From Branchiostoma lanceolatum (Eukaryota; Chordata; Leptocardii; Amphioxiformes; Branchiostomatidae), in NCBI RefSeq assembly GCF_035083965.1, contig NC_089725.1, positions 310,001 to 374,000 on the forward strand: a stretch of DNA of 64,000 bases, in the 5' to 3' direction. Under the pieces are notes generated by a model. The model saw nothing but the letters and a program-made list of their open reading frames with translations. It was not told where the DNA came from and searched no databases. The first letter of the stretch is position 1. Every line of letters starts with the position of its first letter. Below are positions 48,783 through 60,390 of this stretch, in pieces. The position numbers and the translations under genes were made by a program.

Positions 48783-49739
48783 AACACACAAAACCTATAA
48801 AGATTCGTTTTTTATCTACAAAAAAATCGTTGAGCGCTCTGTCAAACTTTCCGTCGCACCGACATCGCCGCCCTGGTAAGCAGAGGTTCCGGTCGGGGGC
48901 TGGTAGCGGCCGTATTTTTCTTTCGTCAGATTGCCTTTACTAGATTTAGATGGGTTGATGCCTTCCGTTCTTTAGCAAACATCGCGGCCAATGCTGGCCG
49001 GCACTTTTGCTCGGAGAAGACATTCTCGGTACCATGTTATGATACGTGAGTCAGTAGCTTGTAAACCCTGCCATGTCTCTGTCGAAAACAATATGTATAA
49101 ATATGGCAGGTTGTCAACATGTGGTCTTGAGTCTAACAGCCAAAACATTTTTCCGTAGAATTCTCAGCAAGGCTATAACAGAACGACCGTGGACAAGAAT
49201 ATACGACTGTCCCTAGATTGCTCCGATTTGTTGTGACGGTGATAGCAGTTGTTGTATGATTAATATGACCATACACTTACTAGAATACTGTATGTAAATC
49301 ACTTTAATATAGCGTCAGGAAAATATAGCGGTTGGGGGGAAATGGAGTATGTCACGGCACTTAATTTTAACGGTGGGAACAAACATTACTGTCTCAAATA
49401 TCAGTGATCAAATATTTGCAATGATGAAATTTTAGTCCGTTAAATCAGCTAAAATTAAGTTACAGTTAACAAATCAAGAAGTATCTGGGACTACAACTCT
49501 CAACTCCAGCTGAACGTTAACAAGTTTATACAAAACAAACAGTTATTTTCTGACTGATAAGTTAGTTCGGTCTTGAGTGCAAGAAGGGCGAGAATGGATG
49601 TCAGAGCAATGAGGTTTTATATAAAACCTCCTTGGTCAGAGCCATTACTCTTCTAACGTTACCAGAAGAAGAAGGAGTGCTTCGTTTTTGAAACCAAACA
49701 GAAAGGTAACGCCAACTCTCAGTAAACTCCGCCGGGTAC

Positions 49740-50030
49740 CCTCACGCCCGGCTGTCGCTGTGGCTCAACTCATAGCAGTGTCGCAGTTGAGCTCCTGGTT
49801 CCAATTTGTTACTAGCTTGGAGAAGGCGGTTCCAGTCCCGGGGTCAGGACATCTCGGTCGGGGTCGCACCGTCTTTCGGAAGGGACGTAAGAAGAGGGTC
49901 TTGTGTTCAAGGAGGTGCCTCGAGCGCGTTAAAAGCTAGGGTAAGGGCTAGCAACCCTCCCTGCTACTGAAACAGCAAGGAAACTTGCCCTATGTGCCAC
50001 TAGCTATAGGCACTACATGGGTCTGAAATA
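49740..50030 (+). mobile_element. SINE family 1, plus orientation (best copy)
   Basis: The head GCTGTGGCTCAACTCATAGC and GTTGAGCTCCTGGTTCCAA are tRNA-like; the body has GGTCGCACCGTCTTTCGG and CTGCTACTGAAACAGCAAGG. It ends near GGTCTGAAATAATGAAAG. Confidence 0.75.
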
Positions 50031-51366
50031 ATGAAAGCTTAGACCGTCACATCTAAAAGAGATCTACTAATACAGCATCAGTATCCCCGATGTATCCACA
50101 CTTCAGAATCCATGTGTTCAAGACATTATTGAAATCATCTAGATAATACCATTATTGGCGAGCTTAACGTACCTTGTGGAATTATAAGAGTCGATGTTAG
50201 ATATTTTATACCTCACATAATGTCTAACGCTCGATATGAAAAGAAAGAATTGAAGTTACCTACCGAAATTTTGAATCCGTCCTCGTGGAAGCGAAGAGAC
50301 TTCAAGACGAGAAAGAAGGTATATGTTGGAGCCCGGGCGCTTTGCACTAGGGAGCGAGTTAGGGTGAGAAAATATCCAGATGTGTACGGGAAGTATGCAC
50401 GTCATATCTAAAGGTAAATACATTAAGACTACAGTAGGTAAATAGCATGGATGACATACAAAGATAAAAAAAGGTGCCTAAAGTTTCTCAATACTAGTGG
50501 AGACCATAAAAACGTTGTGACAAGAATCAAAGTATCACAGCGAACAAGTATTTTTCTGTATTCCAAAGTCGCACACAATATTGTGCTCTTAGTATCCCTG
50601 AGATGACAACCGCACTCCCAACCTAGTTTCCCCCACATATTGTTCATATACGCATACCTCTCGTCCATCGTATTCGTAATTATTTTTTTAAACCAAATGT
50701 GTTTACCTTGATTTGTGTATCAGTAATTTCAGACCTACCGAAATTATTTTTATTTTTAATTCTAAACGTAACAAAAGTCCGTGTAGTAGGTTAGTTGTGT
50801 CAAAAAAATATACGATCGTCTGCGGGCTAAAGCTAACATCCGTTCTGTTCAAATAAATGCGTTCTGCTGACAGGGACAACAGAGAATGACGTCATCTCGC
50901 TTATTTTAGACGTGTGCTGGCTTACAGTTAATGTGCGACACATATTAGCCTCCGTTGCAGGCTTTCCCACTAGCGATTTGTTAACTTATTGGGTCCAGGT
51001 ACATTCTTTGGCTGGGGGCCGTATCTGCTTGACGCCACGTATCTGCTTGGGATTCTGTAACCGCTGTGATCCTGTAACCGCTGTGATCCTGTAACCGCTG
51101 TGTGTAAAGCCTGCGTTTTGTCGCTTTCAGCAGCATGTGCGCATATGTTATGCCGCCAACAAAATCGAAAGTTTTTATATTGATAAGCAGATACACTAGT
51201 CATTAAAAGTTTGCAACACATTACCAAAGAAAGACACCGAACAAACTGAAAATATGTTGAGAGAATACAAACACGAAAATCTTTCTCACATTTACAACAT
51301 AACTCTCCATACGAACATGAACATATACAAAGTAGTATGAAAGAGGGAAATGTTGCACCCCCTTGA

Positions 51367-51746
51367 GCGGGTATCTCACTGGACTGCGCCTAACTGCGGC
51401 ATCTTTACGAATTTTCGCCAATTTGCCCTTACGGTAAAATACCCCTAAAAACAAAATGGCCGCGCTCGGAATGTGAAATTCTCAGTTTCGGCTCCAAATC
51501 AGATACAAAATAGCGTTATTGGAAATCGCAGTGTTGCTACTATACGGAAATCACAATGTGCAATGATTAAGATTCATCAAAAATATATTTTCCGTGATTG
51601 CGCCATTTTTGCCGATGGTATTTTTTTTAATCTTCAAAAATTTCGACATTTCAGGAGACAAATTAGCGCTCATTGGCACCGATTTAAGCCACTTTGCGAA
51701 TGCCTTTCGCAATTTGGCGCAATCAGACACAGCCCAGTAAGACATC
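51367..51746. mobile_element. MITE-like element, family 'GGGTATCTCACTGGAC', copy 3
   Basis: It starts GCGGGTATCTCACTGGACTG and ends CAGCCCAGTAAGACATC, the left end better preserved. Internal blocks (AAAATGGCCGCGCTCGG, TTATTGGAAATCGCAGTG) match copy 2. Confidence 0.8.
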
Positions 51747-52609
51747 AGCTTTATGATTCATATTTCTAGCATTTATCTTGGGAAAATGTACCGTCAGGGC
51801 TTCAAAGACCCGCATACAATGCAACCCAAACTGCTTTCGTTCCAAAACCCATTGACAAATCATACCGAGTGTACATGCTGTCGAACACTCCATATGAATG
51901 TCCCTAAAGATAGAAAGGTCACGAATGCTATTTTCACCAACATACCTAAAACGTATCCGATGTGAGGTTATGTTATGGCGTGGTCACATGCGTCGTAGTC
52001 CGTCGTAGAATTTACAACCAAGCTGTGACAGAGCCAACCGCCGACAATGATCTTAGATCGCAGCATTTGGCCGACTTCTGTACGACAAATTCACGACTAC
52101 CCCAACAATGTCCTCACTTTGCGATCGTACGACCTTGTTGAAACAACGTGTTGTCTTTGATTTCTGAAAGTCAAATATGACAATATAACAGCCCATGTGG
52201 GAAAACAAAAATCCACCTTTTATCATGATCTTATTTCTATCCTTGCTTGCTTTCTGTTTATCCCAAACTGTGGTCAAACGTTCGTAAATTCGGACTACTA
52301 CAACAAGTAATATCTGCCGGCGCGTGTACCAACGAGTGCCGCACGTGACTGTGGCAGCCCTCGTCCAAATATATCTCACACTTTCTACTGACGTAATGTA
52401 CACCACTACGAACCATTTGTCAATGCCAAGTGCATCTAAATGAACCCCCCAGCCCCTCGTCCTAGCCTGAAGATCATCTCTTAGAGGTGCCTCGTCCGAA
52501 AATGTGAATTGTAAACCACATTTGGCTCAAGTCTGTGTCCACGTCCTTGTCGGTAGCTTTGATGTCCTTGCGCGCAGGGATGTAAAAATAAAGCATCTGA
52601 TCCTGTCAA

Positions 52610-53905
52610 TCATTCTTCGTTTTCCTCGTCCGTCTGTTCATCCTCCTGTAAGTTGTACATGGTGTCAAAGTTTGTCACGATAACAGGCACCGGGAGGGCG
52701 ACGGTGAGGATCCCGGCTAGGGCACACACGGACCCGACGAACTTCCCGCCCGGCGTCTGCGGGTACATGTCCCCGTAGCCTAGCGTCACCATCGTCACCA
52801 GGGCCCACCAGAACGCCTCGGGGATGCTATGGAAGTGCGTATCCGGGTCGGCCTCCTCCACGAAGAAGATTCCGGCGGCGAACAGAACGATGAGTATCGC
52901 CATGAAGCCTAACAACATGGCGATGTCGCTGAGGCTGCCGGCTAAGGTTTTACCCATGAGCTTCAACCCTCTGGAGTGGCGGGAAAGTTTCAGGATTCTG
53001 AGACCACGGATCATCCGCGTGCACCGGAGAATGGTGTGCAGTGTCTGGGCATCTCGTGCGGCCAGCATCGCAATGACGTTAACGAAGAGAGGTAGTACTG
53101 ATATGATGTCTAACACACCAAGACAAGACCGCCCGTACGCTTTCTTATTCACAATACCCGACATGCGCAGCGCCATCTCGAGAACAAACCACGCCGTTAC
53201 TCCGATCTCCAGGATGAAAAACGGGTTTGTGAATCGACTTTCCACTGTTGACAGCTCTCCGATGAAATCCGATAGAGTTTCCAGCGAAGCCACACAAGTA
53301 GAGAGAAGTATGAAGAACACGGATGTGTACGAGAAATGTTTGGCAATCCAGGAACTTTTCGGGTCCTCCGTGATCTTCCAGATCTTCTTCCGTAGGTCGC
53401 TCTTCGGTTTGGCGACAGCCTGTTTCTTCACGTAGCCCTCCTGGTAGCGATAGCTGACAATGTTGTCTTCCCCCATCTCGAAGAAGCGAAGCTCCTCGGT
53501 GAAAACGTCCACGGGGACTTCCATGGGCCGCTTGAGAATTCCGCCCGTCTGGTAGTACGTCAGGATGGCTTCCGCGCTCGGGCGATGGCGGTCGAAGAAG
53601 TACTCCATCCGGACGGGATCGTAGTACTTGGCCAGCTTGTCCGGATCGCCGAGAAGCGTGTCCGGGAATCTGCTGAGAGTCTCCAGCTGCGTCTCGAAGC
53701 GCAGGCCGCTGACGTTGATGATGACTCGCTTCTTGTGCAGCGAGAATTCGGCGCGCCGCCACTCGTCCGTCAGGTCGCGGTCGAAGTCCTTCCAGTTGGG
53801 GGATCTGCCCTTGAACGGCCAGGACATCTGGCGCCGTAACGTCCGAGGGGTGGCCATGTCCATGGACTGGCTCGCCTGCCCCATCGCAACTACCGCCGCC
53901 GCCAT
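52610..53905 (-). CDS. Voltage-gated K+ channel, Shaker/Kv1-like, intronless
   Basis: A plasma-membrane tetrameric channel for K+ efflux on depolarisation. The ATG at 53905-53903 (AAAAATGG context) gives 431 residues in one exon. T1 tetramerisation domain ~60-160 (RVIINVSGLRFETQL, FPDTLLGD, EYFFDRHRPS), without the HxxxCx20CC zinc site of Kv2-4. S1 ~190-211; S2 ~229-246; S3 ~261-282 with Asp266. S4 ~292-312 has R294, R297, R300, R303, K306 and R309, the full Shaker charge set. S5 ~327-350; pore with TLGYGD at 374-379; S6 with PVP at 405-407. The cytosolic tail is only ~18 residues, ends in an acidic run and lacks a PDZ-binding terminus; most Kv1 proteins are longer. Lack of introns fits Kv1 genes of chordates. 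The pore sequence MYPQT is more Kv3-like, so subfamily assignment is by T1 and S4. Confidence 0.95.
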   Translation of the reverse strand: MAAAVVAMGQASQSMDMATPRTLRRQMSWPFKGRSPNWKDFDRDLTDEWRRAEFSLHKKRVIINVSGLRFETQLETLSRFPDTLLGDPDKLAKYYDPVRMEYFFDRHRPSAEAILTYYQTGGILKRPMEVPVDVFTEELRFFEMGEDNIVSYRYQEGYVKKQAVAKPKSDLRKKIWKITEDPKSSWIAKHFSYTSVFFILLSTCVASLETLSDFIGELSTVESRFTNPFFILEIGVTAWFVLEMALRMSGIVNKKAYGRSCLGVLDIISVLPLFVNVIAMLAARDAQTLHTILRCTRMIRGLRILKLSRHSRGLKLMGKTLAGSLSDIAMLLGFMAILIVLFAAGIFFVEEADPDTHFHSIPEAFWWALVTMVTLGYGDMYPQTPGGKFVGSVCALAGILTVALPVPVIVTNFDTMYNLQEDEQTDEENEE

Positions 53906-55736
53906 TTTTGAGTTCTCAGACCTCACGAACTAACACAAAAGCAAACAACAGACTACCAGCCCGCACGGCGCACGGCCACAAACTACTATACCGGTCTGGA
54001 AGAAATTTGAGGCGGAATGCACCCCGTGTTTTAACGACTGTCACGTAATATCATCCTCCACACCGAAATGCTATCAGCACTAGAATTTACCCATATCCAA
54101 CCCTGGGGTAAAAGGTCACGTCTGGAAAGGAAAGCTGATATATTTTGGTTCTACACCGCGAAAAAATGGGTCTACCTTAAACCGATTGTCACACATGCAC
54201 CGTCACGTTTTAACTCGTATTCCGCGAGCGGATGATAATATCGCTCGGGGCATTTTTTTGCGAGCTATCTACATCTAATCTTGTTCAATGATGATCTGCC
54301 GACGGCGTATCCAAATTGGTGAAGCAAAATCATAGCCTAAAGTCATATTTCTGATGACTTTATGACGTTCGGCAGAAAACGTAATGGACTATCTGTAATT
54401 ACATTCTTTAAACCCAAAGATTCTTTAGCTATATATAGAACGACAACAGGTTCTCAAAATTATATTGCAGGCAATGGACTGGACTAGGATATGCCCTAAA
54501 TTCGCATTGTTTTCAAATACTTGTTCTGGTTTGTTTTAAGAGCTAAAAATTATAAGCGTACACGCACATAGTAGCTTGCAATCCCAATGACATCCGCTAG
54601 TCGTCTCTGTAAAACATTGATGGCAAAGATTCGTCGTCGACAATATCTCCTAAGCCAACATAACATGCTTTTAGTTCATCACGCCATGAAAAAGTAAATT
54701 TATTTTCAATATCTGCTTGGCTGTAATTGTAACCTGTCAAGTAGTGTTTTACATCTTTTTCATTGACATTATAATCTAAACTTAGGCCATGTTGATTTGA
54801 TTATATGGATGATATCCGCGCTCGCATCAATTTCCGTCCATTTCAAAAGAAAAGTTCTACCATACTGTAAATGGTACAAAACAGCTACAGAATGAGCAAA
54901 TATATGCTGTAAATTAATTGCAACAACAGATACAATATTTAAAAGAAATCATAGAGAATATTCCAGGGTTTGTCTGATAAAACTAGGAGTGTGGTTTGAT
55001 TTAATCTACCAGGAAGTTGTGTAGAAATTGACTGCATAACACAGAAGTCACAGTTCCCACTTTTTCGGCAGACCTACATTGTAACTCTATACTTCCCATA
55101 CAATTTATTCTTATTAGTAGAATTTAGTAGATAAGATGATGCAGCTGTAAATCAAATCGATAGCTTTATTTGCTATAGCAATGAGAACAAATAAACAAAA
55201 GCATGCTGAACAATGGATATCTGAGGCGATAAGTAATCTACATTAAAGACAAAATCATTTTAACTTTTTCAACATTTCAAATTCTATGTACCATCTACCT
55301 TTCAAAAACAAATGTAAAAAATGGGTCTATAATCTATAAACAGACGTTAGTATAAACATCTAGAACCAAAAAACACATCGCTAGTTTACTACGATTAGAT
55401 TAAAAGTACATAAACAAGAACCATAACATGTTGAACAAAGCGTGAATATATATATTGAAAAACAAGTCTATAAAGGAAGAAGGAATAGAAATTCTACTTA
55501 TCCTATAAATTCCTAATGCAAAAAAAGTAGTTAATAACATAGACAAACCCTGTACTACAATCTCCTAAGTCTGCAGAACCACCAACGTTTTGTTAGGAAA
55601 TAGAAAAACAGCTGGATTTAACATACGTACAATGTTTCAGTGTTAATGTCTGTCACTTAGTTTCCGTAAAATGTTCAAGTTACTTAATTGAAAATGAGTT
55701 AAACAATCATGCCAGTTGACTCTATATCAGAGTCCT
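53906..55736. other. Upstream region of the K+ channel gene; A/T-rich intergenic DNA
   Basis: The first ~100 bases are GC-rich and probably 5'UTR/promoter. Beyond that I see no exon, no long repeat and no recognised element. Confidence 0.5.
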
Positions 55737-56600
55737 TCCCCTGCGGTTTGACATTACTTTAAGTTGTAATGGAGGCAAAAGTCAGTTAATGCAAATATGT
55801 TTTAACAGATCAGTTCCTGTCCCACCAGAGATTATCTTAGGGGGACAACAGGTGCCATGGGTTGAACAAGCCAAGGGTTTGGGATTTATACTGGATAGGT
55901 ACTTGACGTTTAATAACCAAGTGACATCCATGGTCACGAAGGCCTCTAGTAGGCTTCATTATCTTAGGCTTCTTACTAAACAGGGCACTAGTGTCGTGGA
56001 TTTGGTCCAGGTGTACGTCACACTTATCAGACCTGTGCTCGAATATGGGCACGTACTACTAGTAGGGTGTAGTAAGGAGCAGGAGAGACAAATCGAAAGA
56101 GTACAACGGAGAGCACTCCGTATCGTCTCACTGGGGGGAAGACGAGAGGTGCCTCCTCTGCCGACGCTGAAGGAACGGCGAGAGGTTGCGGCAGTGAAGC
56201 TACTGAGGGACATGCTGGACGAGGGTCACCCCCTCCATGACCTGGTGCCGCCGGCCAGGTCTACGGTCACTGGGAGGACTCTTAGAAACGGCACTGCACT
56301 TACTGTGCCAGCTGCCAGGACACAGAGACTGAGAAGGTCATTTCTACACCAGGCCATCCGCTTGTATAACGAATCATCTTAATGTCACTTAGTGTGTATG
56401 GCATTCCTGTCCTTACTTTTTGCGTTCTCTGTAAGGCATTACGTACAACTTTGTTTTAGGTGTTTCGGTGGCATGTATTGTAATTGTTTATTAATGTTTG
56501 TACATATATTTCTGTATTCACAAGTTGTAAAATCAGCGATATTCAGTTTGTTTTTATACCGACTGCGAGCTGACTGCTTTTCTGAATAAACTGTAAACTG
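55737..56600 (+). mobile_element. CR1/L2-like LINE, 3' end of ORF2 and 3'UTR (5'-truncated)
   Basis: The open frame 55789-56382 matches the region after the RT catalytic core of CR1/L2-type LINEs: GKSQLMQICFNR, KGLGFILDRYLTFNNQV, YVTLIRPVLEYG and ERVQRRALRI. The frame extends upstream without ATG to about 55737, then meets a stop. About 200 bp of 3'UTR follow, ending CTGAATAAACTGTAAACTG. The YxDD core is absent, so the copy is dead on arrival. Confidence 0.85.
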
Positions 56601-56612
56601 TTTGTTAAGTCT

Positions 56613-56618
56613 TTTATT
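56613..56618 (-). terminator. Polyadenylation signal of the zinc-finger gene
   Basis: AATAAA on the minus strand, 119 bases past the stop codon. The LINE on the other strand ends with its own AATAAA at 56585-56590, so two transcription units converge here. Confidence 0.6.
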
Positions 56619-56736
56619 GTGCCTCACTGTTCCACACACCATCAGCAAGCTAGTTCTAATCTCAATTCAGGTTTTTTTCCTGAATGTCTGATTAGAAAAC
56701 CATTTCTTCAAATAAGTCTTCAAACTGTTATGAATC

Positions 56737-58104
56737 CTAGTTTGAATGAGTCTGCATGTGTCTTTTAAGAGAACACCGGTGACGGAACATCTTACTACAC
56801 TCCTCACACCTGTACTGTTTCTCCCCTGTGTGAGTCCGCATGTGTGACTTCAGATAACTCAGCCGACTGAACTGCCTGTTGCACTCCTCACAGCAGAATG
56901 GTTTCTCCCCCGTGTGAGTAAGCATGTGGTTCTTAAGATAATCCAGCCGACTGAACTGCTTCCTGCACTCCTCACACCTGTAGGGCTTCTGCCCTGTGTG
57001 AGTTTTCATGTGAGTCTTCAGATTACTCAGTTGGCTAAAGGCCTTGCCACACTCCTCACACGTGTAGGGCTTCTCACCTGTGTGAGTTCGCATGTGGTAC
57101 TTCAGGGAAAGCATGTGACGGAACTGCTTATTGCATTCCTCACATCTGTAGGCTTTCTCACCTGTGTGAGTCCGCATGTGACTCTTCAGAGAACCCAGCT
57201 CTTTAAATTGCCTCCTGCACTCCTCACACCTGTAGGGTTTTTCGCCTGTGTGAGTTCGCATGTGAATCTTCAGTCTAACCATATTTCTGTACTGCTTGCT
57301 GCATTCCTCACACCTGTAAGGCTTCTCCCCTGTGTGAGTCTGCATATGTGTCTTCAGAGCACCCAGCTCACTGAACTGTTTGCTGCACTCCTCACATCTG
57401 TAGGGTTTCTCCCCTGTGTGAGTCCGCATGTGAGTCTTCAAATGACTCAGCTGACTGAACTGCCTGCTGCACTCCTCACAGCCATAGGGCTTCTCACCCG
57501 TGTGAGTTTGCATGTGACTCTTTAGATGCCCTTGCCTGCTGAACTTCTTGCAGCACTCCTCACACGTGAAGGGTTTCTCACCTGTGTGAGTCCGCATGTG
57601 AGTCTTCAGGGAAAGCATGTGACGGAACTGCTTGTTGCATTCCTCACACGTGTAGGGTTTCTCACCAGTGTGAGTTAGCATGTGACTTTTGAGATGACCT
57701 GAACCCCTAAATTGTTTGCCACACTCCTCACACTTGTAGGGTTTTGCCCCTGTGTGAGTCCGCATGTGAGTCTTCAGATTACTTAACTGACTACATTGCT
57801 TGTTGCATTCTTCACACCTGTATGGCTTTTCTCCAGTGTGATTTCGCATGTGCATCTTAAGATGTTCAGATCTCCTAAACTGTTTGCCACACTCCTCACA
57901 CTTGTAGGGTTTCTCCCCTGTGTGAGTCCGCATGTGAGTCTTCAGATGACCTGGTGAGATGAACTGCAGGCTGCACTCCTCACACTTGTAAGGCCTGTCC
58001 TTTGTACGAGTTACCTGTGTGAGAGAGCTCTTTGCAGAACCTTCTACATGTACCGGCCTTCCTCTGATGCCATCCAGACTTTGTGAGTTGCTTGTTGTCG
58101 CCAT
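56737..58104 (-). CDS. C2H2 zinc-finger protein, 15 tandem fingers
   Basis: A probable nuclear DNA-binding regulator of 455 residues. Fingers start at residue 39 and recur every 28 residues to 453, each C-x2-C-x12-H-x3-H with TGEKPY-type linkers. Almost every finger has the CEEC knuckle and LKxHM helix end of a single expanded family. Finger 3 has Cys in place of the core Phe (KQCSQL). Fingers 3 and 12 share the helix SQLSNLK, and 5 and 11 share RHMLSLK. The N-terminus (38 residues) shows no KRAB, SCAN, BTB or ZAD domain. The ATG at 58104-58102 has context CAACATGG; a splice acceptor (TTTACACAG at 58127) lies 22 bases upstream, so the whole CDS sits in one exon after a 5'UTR intron. Confidence 0.95.
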   Translation of the reverse strand: MATTSNSQSLDGIRGRPVHVEGSAKSSLTQVTRTKDRPYKCEECSLQFISPGHLKTHMRTHTGEKPYKCEECGKQFRRSEHLKMHMRNHTGEKPYRCEECNKQCSQLSNLKTHMRTHTGAKPYKCEECGKQFRGSGHLKSHMLTHTGEKPYTCEECNKQFRHMLSLKTHMRTHTGEKPFTCEECCKKFSRQGHLKSHMQTHTGEKPYGCEECSRQFSQLSHLKTHMRTHTGEKPYRCEECSKQFSELGALKTHMQTHTGEKPYRCEECSKQYRNMVRLKIHMRTHTGEKPYRCEECRRQFKELGSLKSHMRTHTGEKAYRCEECNKQFRHMLSLKYHMRTHTGEKPYTCEECGKAFSQLSNLKTHMKTHTGQKPYRCEECRKQFSRLDYLKNHMLTHTGEKPFCCEECNRQFSRLSYLKSHMRTHTGEKQYRCEECSKMFRHRCSLKRHMQTHSN

Positions 58105-58910
58105 GTTGACAAATCCTTAAGTCAATCTGTGTAAAAAGAGAACAAAAGTGCATCTGAGCTACCAAGTAAATTAGATTGTCTTATTGCAACCATTCATCTT
58201 AAAACATTTTTCAATGGTAGACATCCAGGTAAACAATATTTTAAGACATATCAGTCTCTACAACTGGATAAGATTTAGAGATTACTTCTAGACTATTTGA
58301 GTTACTTCCACTACTCTTTTTTAGCGTCAATGGTGTTGACAGGGTTCTAAATACTCAGTTGCCCAGCACAACCAAATTTTGTTTGGCACAACCTATTTGC
58401 AAGCTCAGGTAGTGCACTGTGCAACCTACCAGTTTTGTGATTGGGGGAAAAGACAGTGACTGCATTGAGGGTTTGTATTATCCGAGCCTTATACTGATGC
58501 TGGATATTACCAGTGATAACCTTAATGCTATTTTTGTTTTCTATAACTTATAGTATAAGAATTTTCAATGATTACAAATTCCAACTAAAAATTGTATTCT
58601 ATGTACTTGTTTGAAACACAGTTGGGATCATAGTGAGAAACCCATGCCCAATCATGAACTGTATAATTAATAAACTGTTTCATTGTCATAGTCAGTCTTG
58701 GCTTCTGGTTGAATTCTAACATTTTATCTAATTTTGTTGTGAAGTTGTTGGCAAAAAGATACCGAACAGAATATCATTAGTGAAGGGCAATTATTTGAGC
58801 CATGCAAGTTGTTCAGGTACAGACTGGTATCCAGCCTGCTCCAGCTCCAGCTTGCTCCTCCCTTTTAGAATATTCTGTAGGGAAATGATTACAGTAGCAA
58901 ACCAAAGCTA

Positions 58911-59460
58911 GACCAGTGTGGATACCAGGCTAGTTCAGGTACAAGACCAGTGTGGATACCAGGCTAGTTCAGGTACAAGACCAGTGTGGATACCAGGCTA
59001 GTTCAGGTACAAGACCAGTGTGGATACCAGGCTAGTTCAGGTACAAGACCAGTGTGGATACCAGGCTAGTTCAGGTACAAGACCAGTGTGGATACCAGGC
59101 TAGTTCAGGTACAAGACCAGTGTGGATACCAGGCTAGTTCAGGTACAAGACCAGTGTGGATACCAGGCTAGTTCAGGTACAAGACCAGTGTGGATACCAG
59201 GCTAGTTCAGGTACAAGACCAGTGTGGATACCAGGCTAGTTCAGGCACAAGACCAGTGTGGATACCAGGCTAGTTCAGGTACAAGACCAGTGTGGATACC
59301 AGGCTAGTTCAGGTACAAGACCAGTGTGGATACCAGGCTAGTTCAGGTACAAGACCAGTGTGGATACCAGGCTAGTTCAGGTACAAGACCAGTGTGGATA
59401 CCAGGCTAGTTCAGGTACAAGACCAGTGTGGATACCAGGCTAGTTCAGGTACAAGACCAA
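58911..59460. repeat. 34-bp minisatellite, ~16 copies
   Basis: The unit contains GACCAGTGTGGATACCAGGC then TAGTTCAGGTACAA. Copies are essentially identical apart from one GGCACAA variant near 59245. It lies in the inferred 5'UTR intron of the zinc-finger gene. Confidence 0.95.
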
Positions 59461-59514
59461 CCCTGTGCCTAATCATAGATAAACTTGTAACCTCATGACA
59501 TGTACATGCTTTTT

Positions 59515-60390
59515 TTTAAATTTTTTTAAAATTTTTTTAAATTTTTTTTATTATATCTTTATTCAACGGAATAAAAGAACATAAACAAAGACAACTGTAT
59601 AATATGCTAACATAAGAGTACACACACACACACACATGCTAGTATTTGAATACATTTTGAAGTTCGCCCCATTTTCTATAATGACTATTTAACTTGTTCC
59701 TTTTTCGTGCGATGGTTTCTTCTTGACACTTGAAATTATTTACAAATGATATAAATCTATACAACGAAACAATACACGACTCACGATTTTTGAAAAAAAA
59801 ATACCTTACCCAGAAGAATAATAAGATTACACACTATGGGCACAGATTCAGAGTGATCCCCCAACAGAATATTCATTGGATTATTGACATTGAGATAAAG
59901 CCCTGTTGTTTTGTTTAACCATCTTTGTACGCTCCGCCAAAACTCAGCCACCTTTCCACAGTCATAGAAAAGGTGTTTTATTGTTTCTTCCCCTTTTTTA
60001 CAAAGGGCACATAATGGAGAATCTTTCACTTTCCAGATGTGTAATAATCTATTTGTCGCTAAAAATTTGTGTACTAATTTGAATTGAAAGATTCTGGTCG
60101 GGGATCGATTGTTAGTTTATATATAAGGAGAAAAACTTCCTTCCAAGGTACAATATCGTTCAGTTGGTCTTCCCAGTAAGTCATTATGTTCCTAGGGTGA
60201 TCAATGAAATCATTCTTTTCTAAAAAGAACTTATACACTTTTTTGTTGATTTTGACACCTCTTATCCACTCATAATTTTGTAACATAGGTCTGCATACTT
60301 GTGCATCGCTACAATTCCTTACATTGCAACATTTCAATCGACGGTACTGGGAGACAGCTGATATCAATCTATTATAAACATGCTTTGTTT
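59515..60390 (-). mobile_element. L1/Tx1-like LINE, 3' end, 5'-truncated and frameshifted
   Basis: On the minus strand, 60390-60074 encodes RLISAVSQYRRLKCC through IRGVKINKKVYKFFLEKN. A frameshift near 60085 leads to LVHKFLATNRLLHIWKVKDS and the zf-RVT-type knuckle CALCKKGEETIKHLFYDC, then further shifted frames to about 59640. It ends in an A-rich tail, seen on the plus strand as T runs at 59511-59550, with AATAAA just before. It is a pseudogene fragment. Confidence 0.8.

Larger units (their letters stand above)
44996..52609. other. Intergenic region between the six-Cys gene and the K+ channel gene
   Basis: No recognised exon. A tRNA-like GGGGATTCGAACCCC block near 45350-45370 suggests a SINE remnant. 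Then come a TTAA-flanked element (46524-46881), a TA-flanked long-TIR element (47268-47506), copy 2 of the 1.1-kb repeat, SINE family 1 (49740-50030), a 21-bp short tandem (51050-51103, CTGTGATCCTGTAACCG) and the third GGGTATCTCACTGGAC element. The remaining sequence (45400-46500, 48783-49740, 50030-51360, 51750-52600) shows nothing I can name. The 5'UTR exon of the six-Cys gene should lie in the left part. Confidence 0.55.

Noticed and set aside
52824..53435. 203-residue frame on the plus strand
   Set aside because: Antisense shadow of the K+ channel CDS.
53145..53762. 205-residue frame on the minus strand
   Set aside because: Alternative frame of the same K+ channel exon; only the other frame has T1, S1-S6 and the pore.
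56914..57525. 203-residue frame on the plus strand
   Set aside because: Antisense of the regular zinc-finger repeats, which keeps all frames open.
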